From Ensifer canadensis (lineage in GTDB: Bacteria > Pseudomonadota > Alphaproteobacteria > Rhizobiales > Rhizobiaceae), in the NCBI RefSeq assembly GCF_017488845.2, contig NZ_CP083371.1, forward strand, positions 1,849,931 to 1,913,930: a stretch of 64,000 nt of DNA. The letters run 5' to 3'. A program made the position numbers and the translations under genes. Below are positions 1 to 8,569 of this stretch, one piece after another (positions within the stretch are counted from its first letter, which is position 1; each line of letters begins with the position of its first letter). A model generated the notes under the pieces. That model ran no database searches. It was not told the origin of the DNA and saw only the letters and a list, made by a program, of their open reading frames with translations.

Positions 1-222
1 GCCGCTCGCATCGAAATGCATCGCCGTGTGCCGCAGGATGTGTCTGTCGTTGGCTTCGACGATATTCCCCAGGCGAGCTGGAAGAGCTATGAGCTGACCA
101 CCATCGAGCAGTCTCTATCGACATTGACCGCGAACGTCCTGACGGCGCTCGAAACCGATGAGCCCGCGACCCGGCTGCAGGTGGTGCCCGTGTCGATGAT
201 CGAGCGCAAGACGGTGCGTTAG
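1..222 (+). CDS. LacI-family transcriptional regulator, C-terminal fragment
   Basis: This is the last 73 residues of a LacI/GalR-type repressor whose start lies outside the window. The reading frame is open from base 1. It contains the family's late core motif (PQDVSVVGFDD) followed by the T-I-E-Q-S/L stretch typical of the effector-binding domain, and it ends near ERKTVR. The DNA-binding domain is not visible, so neither operator nor effector can be read. It converges with the phosphate-transporter operon, with 27 bp between the stop codons. LacI regulators often control sugar ABC importers, but its own target probably lies upstream of the window. Confidence 0.85.
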   Translation, partial: AARIEMHRRVPQDVSVVGFDDIPQASWKSYELTTIEQSLSTLTANVLTALETDEPATRLQVVPVSMIERKTVR

Positions 223-249
223 TCCCTCCTCCAGGCGCGCCTCTCGAAA

Positions 250-1893
250 TCAGCCGGCCTGTCGGATGCGGCTTTCGATCAACAGGCCGCTGTCGTCGAG
301 GATCGGGTGCGCGACCGATGCGATATGGGCGTTGATGCGTTTGAGGTCGCGCAGCATATCGAGGTGCAGCGAACTGGTTTCGATGCTTTCCGCCCGCCCC
401 TCGCGCAGGCGCTGCAGGTGCCGCTCGGCCGATTGGCGCTCAAGGCGACGGACGTCTTCCTTGACCTCCACCAGCCGCCGCGCCAAAGCCGCATCGCGGG
501 TGGCAAACACCGTCTGCGCCATGCGCAGGTTGTCGAGCGTGATCGCAAACAGCCGTGTCAGCTCCTCGTGGCCATCCCTCGAAAAGGTCAGGCCCAACGC
601 AATCTTCTTTGCGAGTTCGGCCAGCAGGCCCTTCTCGATGATATCGCCGATATGTTCGAGATTGATAGCGTAGTCGACGACATCCATTGCTCGCCGGCGG
701 TTGTCTTCGCCGATATCCGCCTGACCAAGGCGCGAGACATAGACCTTGATCTGATGCTGCAGCCGATCGACCCGGCCTTCGAGCGTGCTGATGCCCGCGA
801 GCTTCGCAGGATCCGCATGCTGCAGCGCATCGCTTGCCTGCGCCAGCATGCTTTCGATCAGATCTCCGACGCTTAGGACTTCGCGGCTGGCGCCGGCAAG
901 GGCTGCCACCGGCATCGAAAGCTTGTCCTCGTCGAGATAGCTCGGCGCGTCCGGCGTCTGCTTCGGCTCCGGCAACAGCCGCGCGGTCATCCGGGCGAGC
1001 GGTCGCGACAGCGGCCATGCAAGCACCGCCAGCGCCAGATTGAAGACGAGATGCGCATCCACAGGCAGCTTGTCATGCGACAGCGGCAGGATATCGAGCA
1101 ACTGTGCCGAATAGCCGGCAAGCGGCAGCGCCACCAAGCAGCCGATGGCGCGCACGATGAGATTACCGATCGTCACGCGTCTCGCGCTGATCGGCGCATG
1201 CAGCGTCGCCAGGACCGGCGGCACGGCGCCGCCGAGATTGGCACCGAGGACCAGGACGATGATCAGCCCGGTCGAAATGCCGCCCGTTGCCGCGAGCGAC
1301 AGGATGAGGACGACGATGGCGAGGCTCGAGGATGCCAGGATCGCCAGCATGGCCGAGAAAATTAGTGCGACCGGCCAGGCATTGTCGAGCATCGCCAAAA
1401 AGGCCGAGAGCGCCGCAGATGCGCGCACCGGTTCCGTCGCAAGACCGATCAGATGCAGCGACAACAGCATGAGCCCGACGCCGACAAGGGCGGCGCCACC
1501 GCCTTTTCGCCCATTCGACGTTCCCCGTGAAAGGATGACGCCGACGAGGATCAGCAGCGGTGAGAGCCAGCCGATGCCAATCGACACGATCCACGCCGTC
1601 ATTGCCGTTCCGACATTGGCGCCCAGAAGCACGATCTGCGCCATGCGCGGCGCAACGAGATTGCGTTCGGCGAAGGATGCGATCATCAGTGCCGTCGCAG
1701 TCGAGCTTTGCAGTGCGATCGTCGCAACCAGTCCGGCGAGGAAGGATCGCAAACCGTCGCGCGTGCCGGCGGCCAAGCCGGCCTTCAGCCGGGCGCCGAA
1801 GGCGCGCTGCACGCCATCCTTGACCTGCGAAAGCCCGAACAGCAGCAGCGCCACGGCGCCAACGAGATTGATGCTGACGATGGCCGATTCCAT
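250..1893 (-). CDS. Na/Pi-cotransporter family protein with C-terminal PhoU-like domain
   Basis: A 547-residue inner-membrane protein. The N-terminal two thirds holds the duplicated Na_Pi_cotrans repeats. The first carries QSSTATA (about residues 61-67) and the second a serine-rich SSSLAI segment, both surrounded by hydrophobic helices. From about residue 345 to the end it is charged and helical, as in PhoU domains of YjbB-type proteins. Bacterial members are linked to phosphate efflux or Na-driven phosphate movement. The start is supported by GGAG 8 bp upstream. It is the last gene of a minus-strand operon with three phosphatase-type enzymes. The natural reading is that it handles the phosphate those enzymes release. 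That role is inferred. Confidence 0.88.
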   Translation of the reverse strand: MESAIVSINLVGAVALLLFGLSQVKDGVQRAFGARLKAGLAAGTRDGLRSFLAGLVATIALQSSTATALMIASFAERNLVAPRMAQIVLLGANVGTAMTAWIVSIGIGWLSPLLILVGVILSRGTSNGRKGGGAALVGVGLMLLSLHLIGLATEPVRASAALSAFLAMLDNAWPVALIFSAMLAILASSSLAIVVLILSLAATGGISTGLIIVLVLGANLGGAVPPVLATLHAPISARRVTIGNLIVRAIGCLVALPLAGYSAQLLDILPLSHDKLPVDAHLVFNLALAVLAWPLSRPLARMTARLLPEPKQTPDAPSYLDEDKLSMPVAALAGASREVLSVGDLIESMLAQASDALQHADPAKLAGISTLEGRVDRLQHQIKVYVSRLGQADIGEDNRRRAMDVVDYAINLEHIGDIIEKGLLAELAKKIALGLTFSRDGHEELTRLFAITLDNLRMAQTVFATRDAALARRLVEVKEDVRRLERQSAERHLQRLREGRAESIETSSLHLDMLRDLKRINAHIASVAHPILDDSGLLIESRIRQAG

Positions 1894-1946
1894 GGGTGCA
1901 CTCCGGTCGGACGGTCCTTCGGTTCGTTACTGCTCGAAGCCCAGTT

Positions 1947-2243
1947 TCATTGTCTGCCGCGGCGCAGTTCCTCGCGGAACAACTGTTGGAATGCGGCGTA
2001 TTTCTCAAAGCCCAGATCGCTGATCAGCCGCATGACCGTGGTGGTCGAAACGCCGGCCCGCTCAGCCACTTCCCGTGCGCTCGCAAAGGCGATGTCATAG
2101 GGATGGGATAGCGCGAACTTCGCGACTTCGAGCCGCCCGCCCTTGAGCCCGCGGGCACCGAGGCGAAACGCCTCCTTCAACTCCGGGACGCTTGCCGGCG
2201 GTTTCACCCCTCGACCGGGTAATACAAAAGACTGCTGGTCCAT
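1947..2243 (-). CDS. MurR/RpiR-type HTH protein lacking the SIS sugar-binding domain
   Basis: A 98-residue protein that matches only the N-terminal winged-helix domain of RpiR regulators, with recognition region SAREVAERAGVSTTTVMRLISDLGF at about residues 61-85 (read in two parts: SAREVAERAGVS and TTTVMRLISDLGF). Typical RpiR proteins are about 280 residues with a C-terminal SIS domain that binds phosphosugars. Here the gene stops with RRGRQ straight after the HTH. The ATG at 2243 lies 2 bp after the metallophosphoesterase stop, so it is translationally linked. It may act as a constitutive or partner-dependent DNA-binding protein for this operon, or be a degraded regulator. The coding frame itself is intact. 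Confidence 0.8.
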   Translation of the reverse strand: MDQQSFVLPGRGVKPPASVPELKEAFRLGARGLKGGRLEVAKFALSHPYDIAFASAREVAERAGVSTTTVMRLISDLGFEKYAAFQQLFREELRRGRQ

Positions 2244-2245
2244 GG

Positions 2246-3961
2246 TCAAACAACCTCCTTCGCTTCTCGCTGCAAGGTGATCTCGATCTGCCGCGCACCC
2301 ACTTCCGCTCGGTCGAGAAAGGCGGCAAACGCGCCCAGGAAGATCGACAGGAAACCGGCGACAGAGCGGTCCCACCCCTCATCCGGCTCTCGGCCGAAGC
2401 GCTCGGAAAGGGCGCGGTAAAGACGCAGCCGCTCTGGCGATATCGCAGGCAGCGCCAAGTGACCCGCCTGGCGCAGGCAGTACCAGTCGGCGATGACATC
2501 GATCATGCGGCAGGCAGCAACTTGTTCGGCCGAAAATCCGGACTTTTTTGCAAGCGCGTGCAATGCTTGCACCACCACGTCGGCATCAAGAAGTTCCGCG
2601 CAGATACCTGAGAGCGTGGCGCCCGAGACGCGGCTCACCACATCCTGCGGCCACTCCTTGGGAAAATAGCGGTGGCGAACCAAAGCCAGCTTATGAGCCC
2701 GCAGGAAAGCGCCGTAATCCTCGGCATTGAAGGCGGCATCGTCCGTCTCCCCTAGCCGCTCCGTCTCGCGGCGATAGGCCTGCGCCAGACGCGGATCCAC
2801 CGTCTTCGCCGACAGCTCGACGGTATCGACGACAATACCGCCGTTCACCGGCTGAATGATCTTGAAGGCTGGAGGATAGGCGACGAGCGAGGGCACTGCC
2901 ACATTGGTCAACTGGCGCTCGCCGCGGGTGCGTCGCGTTACACCCTCGACATGAAGGTGGCCGCTGAAATGCACGGTCAGCCCGGCGCCCAGCAAGGCAT
3001 CGGTGACAGCTTGGCGCGGCGTGCGGCGGGCGATGTTGGTTTCCCCGAAGAGCACACGCTCGGCACCGGTCGCGCCGTCGAATGGATCGAGCGCCGGGTA
3101 ATGCGAGAAGGCGAGCACGGTCTTGCCCAGCGCCTCTGCCCGCGCGCAGACGTCTGTGATCCACGAGACGATGAAGGGTTTCAGGCGCAGCATGGCGTTC
3201 CAGCCGGCGGCGGTGCTGTCGACAAAGGCTGCTTCCTCGCCGCCTACGAACGTGCCATCCCGTGGCTCGAACACATTGGCGTCGATCATCAACAGCCAGA
3301 TTCCCGGTTCCGGCTCGACCAGATAGGAGGCATCCATCAACGAATATCGGTTGCTTCCATCCGGCGAAACCACCTCGTAACGCCGACTTTCGATATCGTC
3401 GGACAGGCCGAACGGCGTCTCCCAATGGAGATATTCCGGCTTGCGGAAATAGCCGCAGGCAGCCATCGGGCCGAGGCCGGTGGGATATCCCTCGCAATAC
3501 ATGCGCGGAGTGACGATCGCGCCCGCCGCCGTCGACGCAGGATCGCTGGTCACCCAGACGCTGGCGCCATCCTGGTCGAGGAACTCCTTGGTGTGGTGGC
3601 GCCCCGTCGGACCGAAAATGTCGTGATTGCCGGGAAGGGCATAGAAGGCGGTGCCGTATGCGTTGGCGTGCCGGTCGAGGATCCTGCGCAGGCTTGCGGT
3701 CGTCTGCCGCTGACCGTCATCGGTGTAATCACCGAGCAGGACGACGTGCCGGATGCCCCGATCCCGCACCTCGTCCAATGCCACTGAAAGTGCCTTGGCG
3801 CTCTCGTTAAAAACACGGGTCGACTGCCGCGTTTCGGCCCAGCTGCGAACCATCATCCGCTGCCCGTCGATGCTCATGCCGGGGAAATCGAAATCGCCTT
3901 CGAGATCGTGGAAATGCGCGTCGGCGATGACGGCGATACTGGCTTGGCTGCGCTTCAACAT
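2246..3961 (-). CDS. Metallophosphoesterase (calcineurin-like)
   Basis: A 571-residue calcineurin-like phosphoesterase. The metal-binding motifs are present in order: DAHFHD at residues 14-19, GDYTDDG, PGNHD, SHYP and GHLH. No signal peptide is visible, so it should be cytosolic. After the catalytic domain comes about 200 residues of helical sequence of unknown role. The ATG at 3961 overlaps the TGA of the upstream phosphatase as ATGA, which fixes the start and shows tight coupling. The family includes phosphomonoesterases and phosphodiesterases; the specific substrate cannot be read. With an IMPase-type and a CX5R phosphatase in the same operon, a phosphodiester or polyphosphorylated sugar/polyol is a reasonable guess. 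Confidence 0.88.
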   Translation of the reverse strand: MLKRSQASIAVIADAHFHDLEGDFDFPGMSIDGQRMMVRSWAETRQSTRVFNESAKALSVALDEVRDRGIRHVVLLGDYTDDGQRQTTASLRRILDRHANAYGTAFYALPGNHDIFGPTGRHHTKEFLDQDGASVWVTSDPASTAAGAIVTPRMYCEGYPTGLGPMAACGYFRKPEYLHWETPFGLSDDIESRRYEVVSPDGSNRYSLMDASYLVEPEPGIWLLMIDANVFEPRDGTFVGGEEAAFVDSTAAGWNAMLRLKPFIVSWITDVCARAEALGKTVLAFSHYPALDPFDGATGAERVLFGETNIARRTPRQAVTDALLGAGLTVHFSGHLHVEGVTRRTRGERQLTNVAVPSLVAYPPAFKIIQPVNGGIVVDTVELSAKTVDPRLAQAYRRETERLGETDDAAFNAEDYGAFLRAHKLALVRHRYFPKEWPQDVVSRVSGATLSGICAELLDADVVVQALHALAKKSGFSAEQVAACRMIDVIADWYCLRQAGHLALPAISPERLRLYRALSERFGREPDEGWDRSVAGFLSIFLGAFAAFLDRAEVGARQIEITLQREAKEVV

Positions 3962-4572
3962 CAGTCCCGCCCGGATGTCTTGCCGGCGATCATGTCGATC
4001 CATTCAGACGCCCGGCGTGCCGCCTCGTAAAGCATCGGCTTCGGTGTCTCGAACCACTCGTCGGGACGCAGTTCGCGGTATTCACGAATGTGGGCGACCG
4101 CGGCGTCAAGCGTCGGGAAAAGCTCCGGCTGCTGTTTGTGCAGGAACAGGCCCACGAGCGAGACGGATCGGCTGCGTCCGCCGCGGCAGTTGACCAGCAC
4201 ATTGCCGCCATCGGCGAAGGGATAGGTTTCGCGCTTCGGCATCGCCTGGCGCAATGCTCCGTCCAGGATGTAGTAGGCGCCGAGCATCATCGTATCCGGA
4301 CTGCCTTCGCCGTCGATCAGGCCGAGCTTGTAGTAGCGAATGTCGGCATAGCCGCTCGGCCGCAGATCGCCACCATCGTCAGCCTCCCTCTCGCGCACCC
4401 AGTTGATATCGAGATTGATCGCGCAGTTGACCACCACCGAAATGCCGTGGTGCTTCAGCAATTCGAGATCGCGTGCGCCGTCGCTGCCGCCGATATAGAG
4501 ATCGGATTTGTGCGGACCGATCCCGCTTGCGATCAGACTGATCGCCGGGCGCGCATAAACAGGTGCATCCAT
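3961..4572 (-). CDS. Dual-specificity/tyrosine-type phosphatase (CX5R)
   Basis: A 203-residue protein with the phosphatase P-loop VNCRGGRSRS, giving catalytic Cys129 and Arg135. The early segment (SDLYIGGSDGARDLELLKHHG) is typical of the dual-specificity phosphatase fold. It should hydrolyse a phosphoester through a cysteinyl-phosphate intermediate. Members act on phosphoproteins, but related bacterial enzymes also act on inositol phosphates and other small molecules, which fits the company it keeps here. A good Shine-Dalgarno (AAAGGAA) precedes the ATG. It lies 80 bp after the IMPase gene and overlaps the next gene by 4 bp. Confidence 0.82.
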   Translation of the reverse strand: MDAPVYARPAISLIASGIGPHKSDLYIGGSDGARDLELLKHHGISVVVNCAINLDINWVREREADDGGDLRPSGYADIRYYKLGLIDGEGSPDTMMLGAYYILDGALRQAMPKRETYPFADGGNVLVNCRGGRSRSVSLVGLFLHKQQPELFPTLDAAVAHIREYRELRPDEWFETPKPMLYEAARRASEWIDMIAGKTSGRD

Positions 4573-4652
4573 GCCGTTTCCTTTCCAGATCGGGCGACGC
4601 CGAAAGGCATGCCACCCAGAATTCGCATTGTCGGCGCCCTTGGCAGAGCCGC

Positions 4653-5495
4653 TCAGGCGAGCTGCAGTTCGGCAACGACGTCGCCTGCCGAGGCGATCGG
4701 TATCCGCGATGCCCGGCTTATCCCACCGGCGATGCCTGGCGCGGATGCCAGAACCGGCCCGCCGCCGCGAAGGCTACCGATCTCCATGAAGGGACAGACA
4801 TCACCGCCGGCCTCGGCGACAAGCAGCAATCCCGCCACGCAGTCCCAGGAGTTCATGTGCAGTTCGATATAGGCATCCGAACGACCGTCAGCGACATAGG
4901 CAAGCGCCAGCGCGCCCGAGCCTGCCCTGCGGACATTGGTGCCGAGCGCCAGCAGATCGCGGATCGTTTCGAGATAAATCTCGTTCGACACGCGGCCGGA
5001 CCAGCCCATTTCCACCGACGCCGTCTCAAACGCCGTGGTGGCGGCGACGGCGATCGGCTGACCGTTGCGGGTCGCGCCTGAACCGCGCCGGGCGAAGTAG
5101 AGCTCATCCAGTGCGGGATTGTAGATGGCGCCGATCTCCGCCCGACCATCCTCGATATAGGCGATCGAGATGCAGAAATGCGGGATGCTGCGGGCAAAAT
5201 TGGCGGTGCCGTCGACCGGATCGACCACCCAGAGACGATTACTGATCGATCCGCCGCCCTCCTCGCCGAAGAAGGCGTCGTCAGGAAAGTGCTCGGCGAT
5301 CGCCTTGCGGATATGCGCCTCGGAGGCGGCATCCGTCTCGGTCAGAAAGTCCTGCGGCCCCTTCATCGAGAAGGCGCGCGTCGCGCTGTCTTCAAAGCCA
5401 CGGAGCACAAGCGCTCCGGCCGACAGGATAATGTCTCGGCAAAGGCTCGCCCGACCCTCAAGATCGTTCGAATAGAATGGTCTTTCCAGGTTCAT
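4653..5495 (-). CDS. Inositol-monophosphatase family protein
   Basis: A 280-residue member of the Mg-dependent, Li-sensitive phosphatase superfamily. The metal site is complete: GEE at residues 77-79, DPVDGT at 92-97, and a late WDCVAG aspartate motif. Family members hydrolyse myo-inositol phosphates, histidinol phosphate, fructose bisphosphate or 3'-phosphoadenosine phosphates. It is the promoter-proximal gene of a five-gene minus-strand operon divergent from a sugar ABC importer. The chosen ATG has AGGAG 10 bp upstream. A further ATG 39 bp upstream (5534) is in frame but lies within the 13-bp direct repeats before the gene. The operon context favours a catabolic phosphosugar or phosphopolyol role. 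Confidence 0.88.
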   Translation of the reverse strand: MNLERPFYSNDLEGRASLCRDIILSAGALVLRGFEDSATRAFSMKGPQDFLTETDAASEAHIRKAIAEHFPDDAFFGEEGGGSISNRLWVVDPVDGTANFARSIPHFCISIAYIEDGRAEIGAIYNPALDELYFARRGSGATRNGQPIAVAATTAFETASVEMGWSGRVSNEIYLETIRDLLALGTNVRRAGSGALALAYVADGRSDAYIELHMNSWDCVAGLLLVAEAGGDVCPFMEIGSLRGGGPVLASAPGIAGGISRASRIPIASAGDVVAELQLA

Positions 5496-5844
5496 TCGGG
5501 CACGACTCCTTTGCACACGCGAGCATCTTTGCACACGCGTTCAATGGTGACAAGCCTCATTCTGGACCAGCTCGTGCGACGAATGCCCTGCTCGCCGCCA
5601 ACGAACGGTTTCGAACAATGCAGGCGGGATGCAGGCGATATCGGCGGCTGTCTTCGATCCTCTTGACCGTGCGGCGAATGCGAGCCGGAAGCGAGCCGCC
5701 GCGTCGCACGGCCCGGAACGATGCCGGCGAGGCGCATCCGATGCGCGCCCTCGGCGCTTGTCCTCAAAGGTGAGTTTACAAAAGTATTATTATATGATTT
5801 TTTGAAACTGCTGCGAGGAGAGCAGCTTTCTTTGGGAGGAAATC
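5496..5844. promoter_or_regulatory. Divergent control region between phosphatase operon and ytfQ importer operon
   Basis: A 349-bp noncoding interval between two divergent operons. The part near ytfQ is strikingly AT-rich for this genome (5775-5802, including TTTACA and TATGAT). The centre has a 15-bp palindrome, GCGCATC-C-GATGCGC, at 5732-5746. The part near the phosphatase operon has a 13-bp direct repeat. No single -35/-10 pair with good 17-bp spacing stands out, so the exact promoters are not called. Candidate regulators are the HTH-only RpiR protein, the GntR protein after the importer, and the LacI protein at the window start. Confidence 0.5.
5509..5539. repeat. Two direct copies of CTTTGCACACGCG
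   Basis: CTTTGCACACGCG occurs at 5509-5521 and again at 5527-5539, 18 bp apart. Read on the minus strand, the first copy runs into the AGGAG ribosome site of the IMPase gene. It could be a two-site operator or a short local duplication. Confidence 0.7.
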
Positions 5845-6807
5845 ATGAAATTCGCCAAAGCACTCGCGAGTGCAACGATCCTTGCTGCCTGCACGTTTGG
5901 CAGCGCATCTGCCGCAGATCTCGTTGTCGGTTTTTCGCAGATCGGCTCGGAGTCCGGCTGGCGCGCTGCAGAGACGACGCTGACGAAGCAGCAGGCTGAA
6001 GAGCGCGGCATCGACCTGAAATTCGCCGATGCCCAGCAGAAACAGGAAAACCAGATCAAGGCGCTACGCTCGTTCATCGCCCAGGGTGTCAACGCCATCC
6101 TGCTTGCTCCCGTCGTCGCCACCGGTTGGGACGAGGTTCTCGAGGAAGCCAAGGACGCGGAAATCCCCGTCATCCTGCTCGACCGAACCGTCGATGCGTC
6201 CGACGAGCTGTACATGACCGCCGTCACGTCTGACCTCGTGCATGAAGGCAATGTCGCCGGCAAATGGCTTGCCGACACGGTTGCCGGCAAGCCGTGCAAC
6301 ATCGTCGAACTCCAGGGCACGACAGGGTCTTCACCGGCGATCGATCGCAAGAAGGGCTTCGAGCAGGCGCTTTCCGGCCACGACAACCTGAAGATCGTCC
6401 GCAGCCAGACCGGCGACTTCACCCGCACCAAGGGCAAGGAAGTCATGGAAAGCTTCCTCAAGGCCGAAGACGGCGGCAAGAATATCTGCGCGCTCTACGC
6501 CCACAACGACGACATGGCGGTCGGCGCCATCCAGGCGATCAAGGAAGCCGGCCTGAAGCCGGGCAGCGACATCCTCGTCGTTTCGATCGATGCCGTGCCG
6601 GATATCTTCCAGGCGATGGCCGCGGGCGAAGCCAACGCCACCGTCGAACTGACCCCGAACATGGCAGGCCCCGCTTTCGACGCGCTCGCCGCGTTCCAGA
6701 AGGACGGAACAAAGCCGCCGAAGTGGATCCAGACGGAATCGAAGCTCTACACCCAGGCCGACGATCCGATGAAGATCTACGAAGCGAAGAAGGGTCTCGG
6801 TTACTGA
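5845..6807 (+). CDS. ytfQ: Sugar ABC transporter periplasmic binding protein, YtfQ-like
   Basis: A 320-residue periplasmic binding protein of the ribose/galactofuranose class. It has a signal peptide of about 23 residues ending near SASA and the two-lobed type-1 fold (VGFSQIGSESGWR early, ILLAPVVATGWDE, LDRTVDASDELY). The SEsGWR and DRTVD motifs are typical of E. coli YtfQ, which binds galactofuranose. A strong GGGAGGA site lies 5 bp before the ATG. It is the first gene of the importer operon, followed by stem-loops before the ATPase gene, as is usual for highly expressed binding proteins. Galactofuranose is the family assignment. The divergent phosphatase operon hints at a phosphorylated or phosphodiester ligand. 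Confidence 0.9.
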   Translation: MKFAKALASATILAACTFGSASAADLVVGFSQIGSESGWRAAETTLTKQQAEERGIDLKFADAQQKQENQIKALRSFIAQGVNAILLAPVVATGWDEVLEEAKDAEIPVILLDRTVDASDELYMTAVTSDLVHEGNVAGKWLADTVAGKPCNIVELQGTTGSSPAIDRKKGFEQALSGHDNLKIVRSQTGDFTRTKGKEVMESFLKAEDGGKNICALYAHNDDMAVGAIQAIKEAGLKPGSDILVVSIDAVPDIFQAMAAGEANATVELTPNMAGPAFDALAAFQKDGTKPPKWIQTESKLYTQADDPMKIYEAKKGLGY

Positions 6808-6810
6808 TCC

Positions 6811-6978
6811 CAGGCGCGACCGGCGTCGACGCGAACCGTCGGCGCCTGTTGTCACAAGCCAGACGATCGATACTGCGGAGTTGGACGACGGAACGGGCTC
6901 GCCCGCCTCGTTGTCGCCGCGGGCTCGATGTCCGGTCGGCATGCTTCGCTCGAGCACGAGGATCGAGGTGAAGCATGC
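6811..6978 (+). terminator. Two stem-loops between binding-protein and ATPase genes (attenuator-like)
   Basis: Two hairpins follow the ytfQ stop. One pairs CAGGCGC (6811-6817) with GCGCCTG (6842-6848) and runs into TTGTT. The other pairs GCATGCTTC (6939-6947) with GAAGCATGC (6970-6978), followed by TGATTTT. Such structures usually protect the binding-protein mRNA and lower downstream transcription. Neither has a long U-tract, so full termination is unlikely. Confidence 0.55.
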
Positions 6979-7048
6979 TGATTTTCGGAACACTGAAGTA
7001 ATGCGGCGTGCTCGACCGAGTGCGCCGCGTTCCAGTCAGGGAGGGATC

Positions 7049-8569
7049 ATGCAGACCATCGGCGACAACCTGCTTTCGGCGACCCGGATCGACAAGGTCT
7101 TTCCCGGTGCGAGAGCCCTGGACAAGGTTGACTTTCATTTGCGCAGAGGCGAGGTCCATGCGCTTCTCGGCGAGAACGGCGCCGGCAAGTCGACGCTGGT
7201 CAAATGCCTCACCGGCGCGTACCGGCGCGACGGGGGCATGATCCTGCTCGACGGCGTCGAGATCGATCCGCGCGATACGTTCAATGCGCAGAAGCTCGGC
7301 ATCGGCACCGTCTATCAGGAGGTCAACCTGCTGCCGAACCTGACGGTAGCGGAAAACCTTTTCCTCGGCCGACAGCCGCGCCGGTTGGGTTTCGTCGATG
7401 TCCGCGCCATGAACCGTCAGGCGCGCGCACTGCTTGAAAACTACGAGCTCGACCTCGACGTCACCCGCGCGCTCGACAGCTATTCCGTCGCCATACAGCA
7501 GGTCGTCGCGATCGCCCGCGCCGTCGATCTCTCCGGCAAGGTGCTGATCCTCGACGAGCCGACGGCAAGTCTCGACGCCCACGAAGTCGAGATGCTGTTT
7601 CGCATCATCCAGCGACTGAAGGCGCGTGGCCTCGGCATTGTCTTCATCACCCATTTCCTCGAACAGGTGTACGAAATCTCCGACCGCATCACTGTGCTTC
7701 GCAACGGCCAGCTGGTTGGCACCCGAGACACGGCGTCACTCGAGCGGCGCGACCTGATTTCGATGATGATCGGCCGCGAGCTTGCAGCGGAAATCCGCTC
7801 TGCGCGCGAAGGAGCGGATCTCACCGGATCGGTGCGCTATCGCTTCCGCAATTTTGGCCGCAAGGGCCACGTCTCCCCCTTCGACCTCGATGTGAGGGCG
7901 GGCGAAGTTGTCGGCATTGCCGGGCTTCTCGGCTCCGGCCGCACGGAGACGGCCGAGATCCTCTTTGGTGCCCATCGCGCCGACAGCGGCACGGCTGAAG
8001 TCGACGGCAAGACCGTCCAGCTATCGTCGCCGCGCCAGGCGATCGCGCGACGGTTCGGCTTCTGCCCCGAGGACCGCAAGACCGCGGGCATCGTCGGAGA
8101 TCTCTCGGTGCGCGAAAACATCGTGCTCGCCCTTCAGGCGCGACGCGGCTGGACCCGTCCGATCTCCCGTACCGAGCAGAACCGCCTGGCGGACCACTAT
8201 ATCAGGGCGCTCGACATCCGCACGGCCGATCGCGAAAAGCCGATCCGACTGCTTTCCGGCGGCAACCAGCAGAAAGCCATTCTTGCCCGTTGGCTAGCAA
8301 CGGAACCCGAATTCCTGATCCTCGACGAGCCGACGCGCGGCATCGACGTTGGCGCGCATGCCGAGATCGTCCGGCTCATCGAGGGTCTGCGCGAGAAAGG
8401 CATGTCGCTGATGGTCATATCGTCGGAGATCGAGGAACTCGTTGCCTACAGCACGCGCATCGTGGTGCTGCGCGACCGCCAGCACGTCGCCTCGCTCGAA
8501 GGCGATCGGATCACGGCGGACCAGATCATCGAGGCCATCGCATCGGCGAATGAACGGGGAGCGGCATGA
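7049..8569 (+). CDS. ytfR: Sugar ABC transporter ATP-binding protein, YtfR-like (two NBDs)
   Basis: A 506-residue protein with the duplicated nucleotide-binding domains of ribose-class importers. NBD1 has Walker A GENGAGKST and Walker B VLILDEPTASLD. NBD2 has the usual degenerate Walker A (GLLGSGRTE), the signature LSGGNQQK and Walker B FLILDEPTRGID. It energises uptake together with the two permeases that follow. I chose the ATG at 7049 because GGGAGG lies just upstream; an in-frame ATG at 6881 would add 56 residues with no family resemblance. Its stop overlaps the start of ytfT by 4 bp. Confidence 0.92.
   Translation: MQTIGDNLLSATRIDKVFPGARALDKVDFHLRRGEVHALLGENGAGKSTLVKCLTGAYRRDGGMILLDGVEIDPRDTFNAQKLGIGTVYQEVNLLPNLTVAENLFLGRQPRRLGFVDVRAMNRQARALLENYELDLDVTRALDSYSVAIQQVVAIARAVDLSGKVLILDEPTASLDAHEVEMLFRIIQRLKARGLGIVFITHFLEQVYEISDRITVLRNGQLVGTRDTASLERRDLISMMIGRELAAEIRSAREGADLTGSVRYRFRNFGRKGHVSPFDLDVRAGEVVGIAGLLGSGRTETAEILFGAHRADSGTAEVDGKTVQLSSPRQAIARRFGFCPEDRKTAGIVGDLSVRENIVLALQARRGWTRPISRTEQNRLADHYIRALDIRTADREKPIRLLSGGNQQKAILARWLATEPEFLILDEPTRGIDVGAHAEIVRLIEGLREKGMSLMVISSEIEELVAYSTRIVVLRDRQHVASLEGDRITADQIIEAIASANERGAA

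Noticed and set aside
6881..7048. 56-residue N-terminal extension of the YtfR-like ATPase
   Set aside because: It crosses a stem-loop and has no similarity to ABC ATPases; the ATG at 7049 has a good ribosome site.
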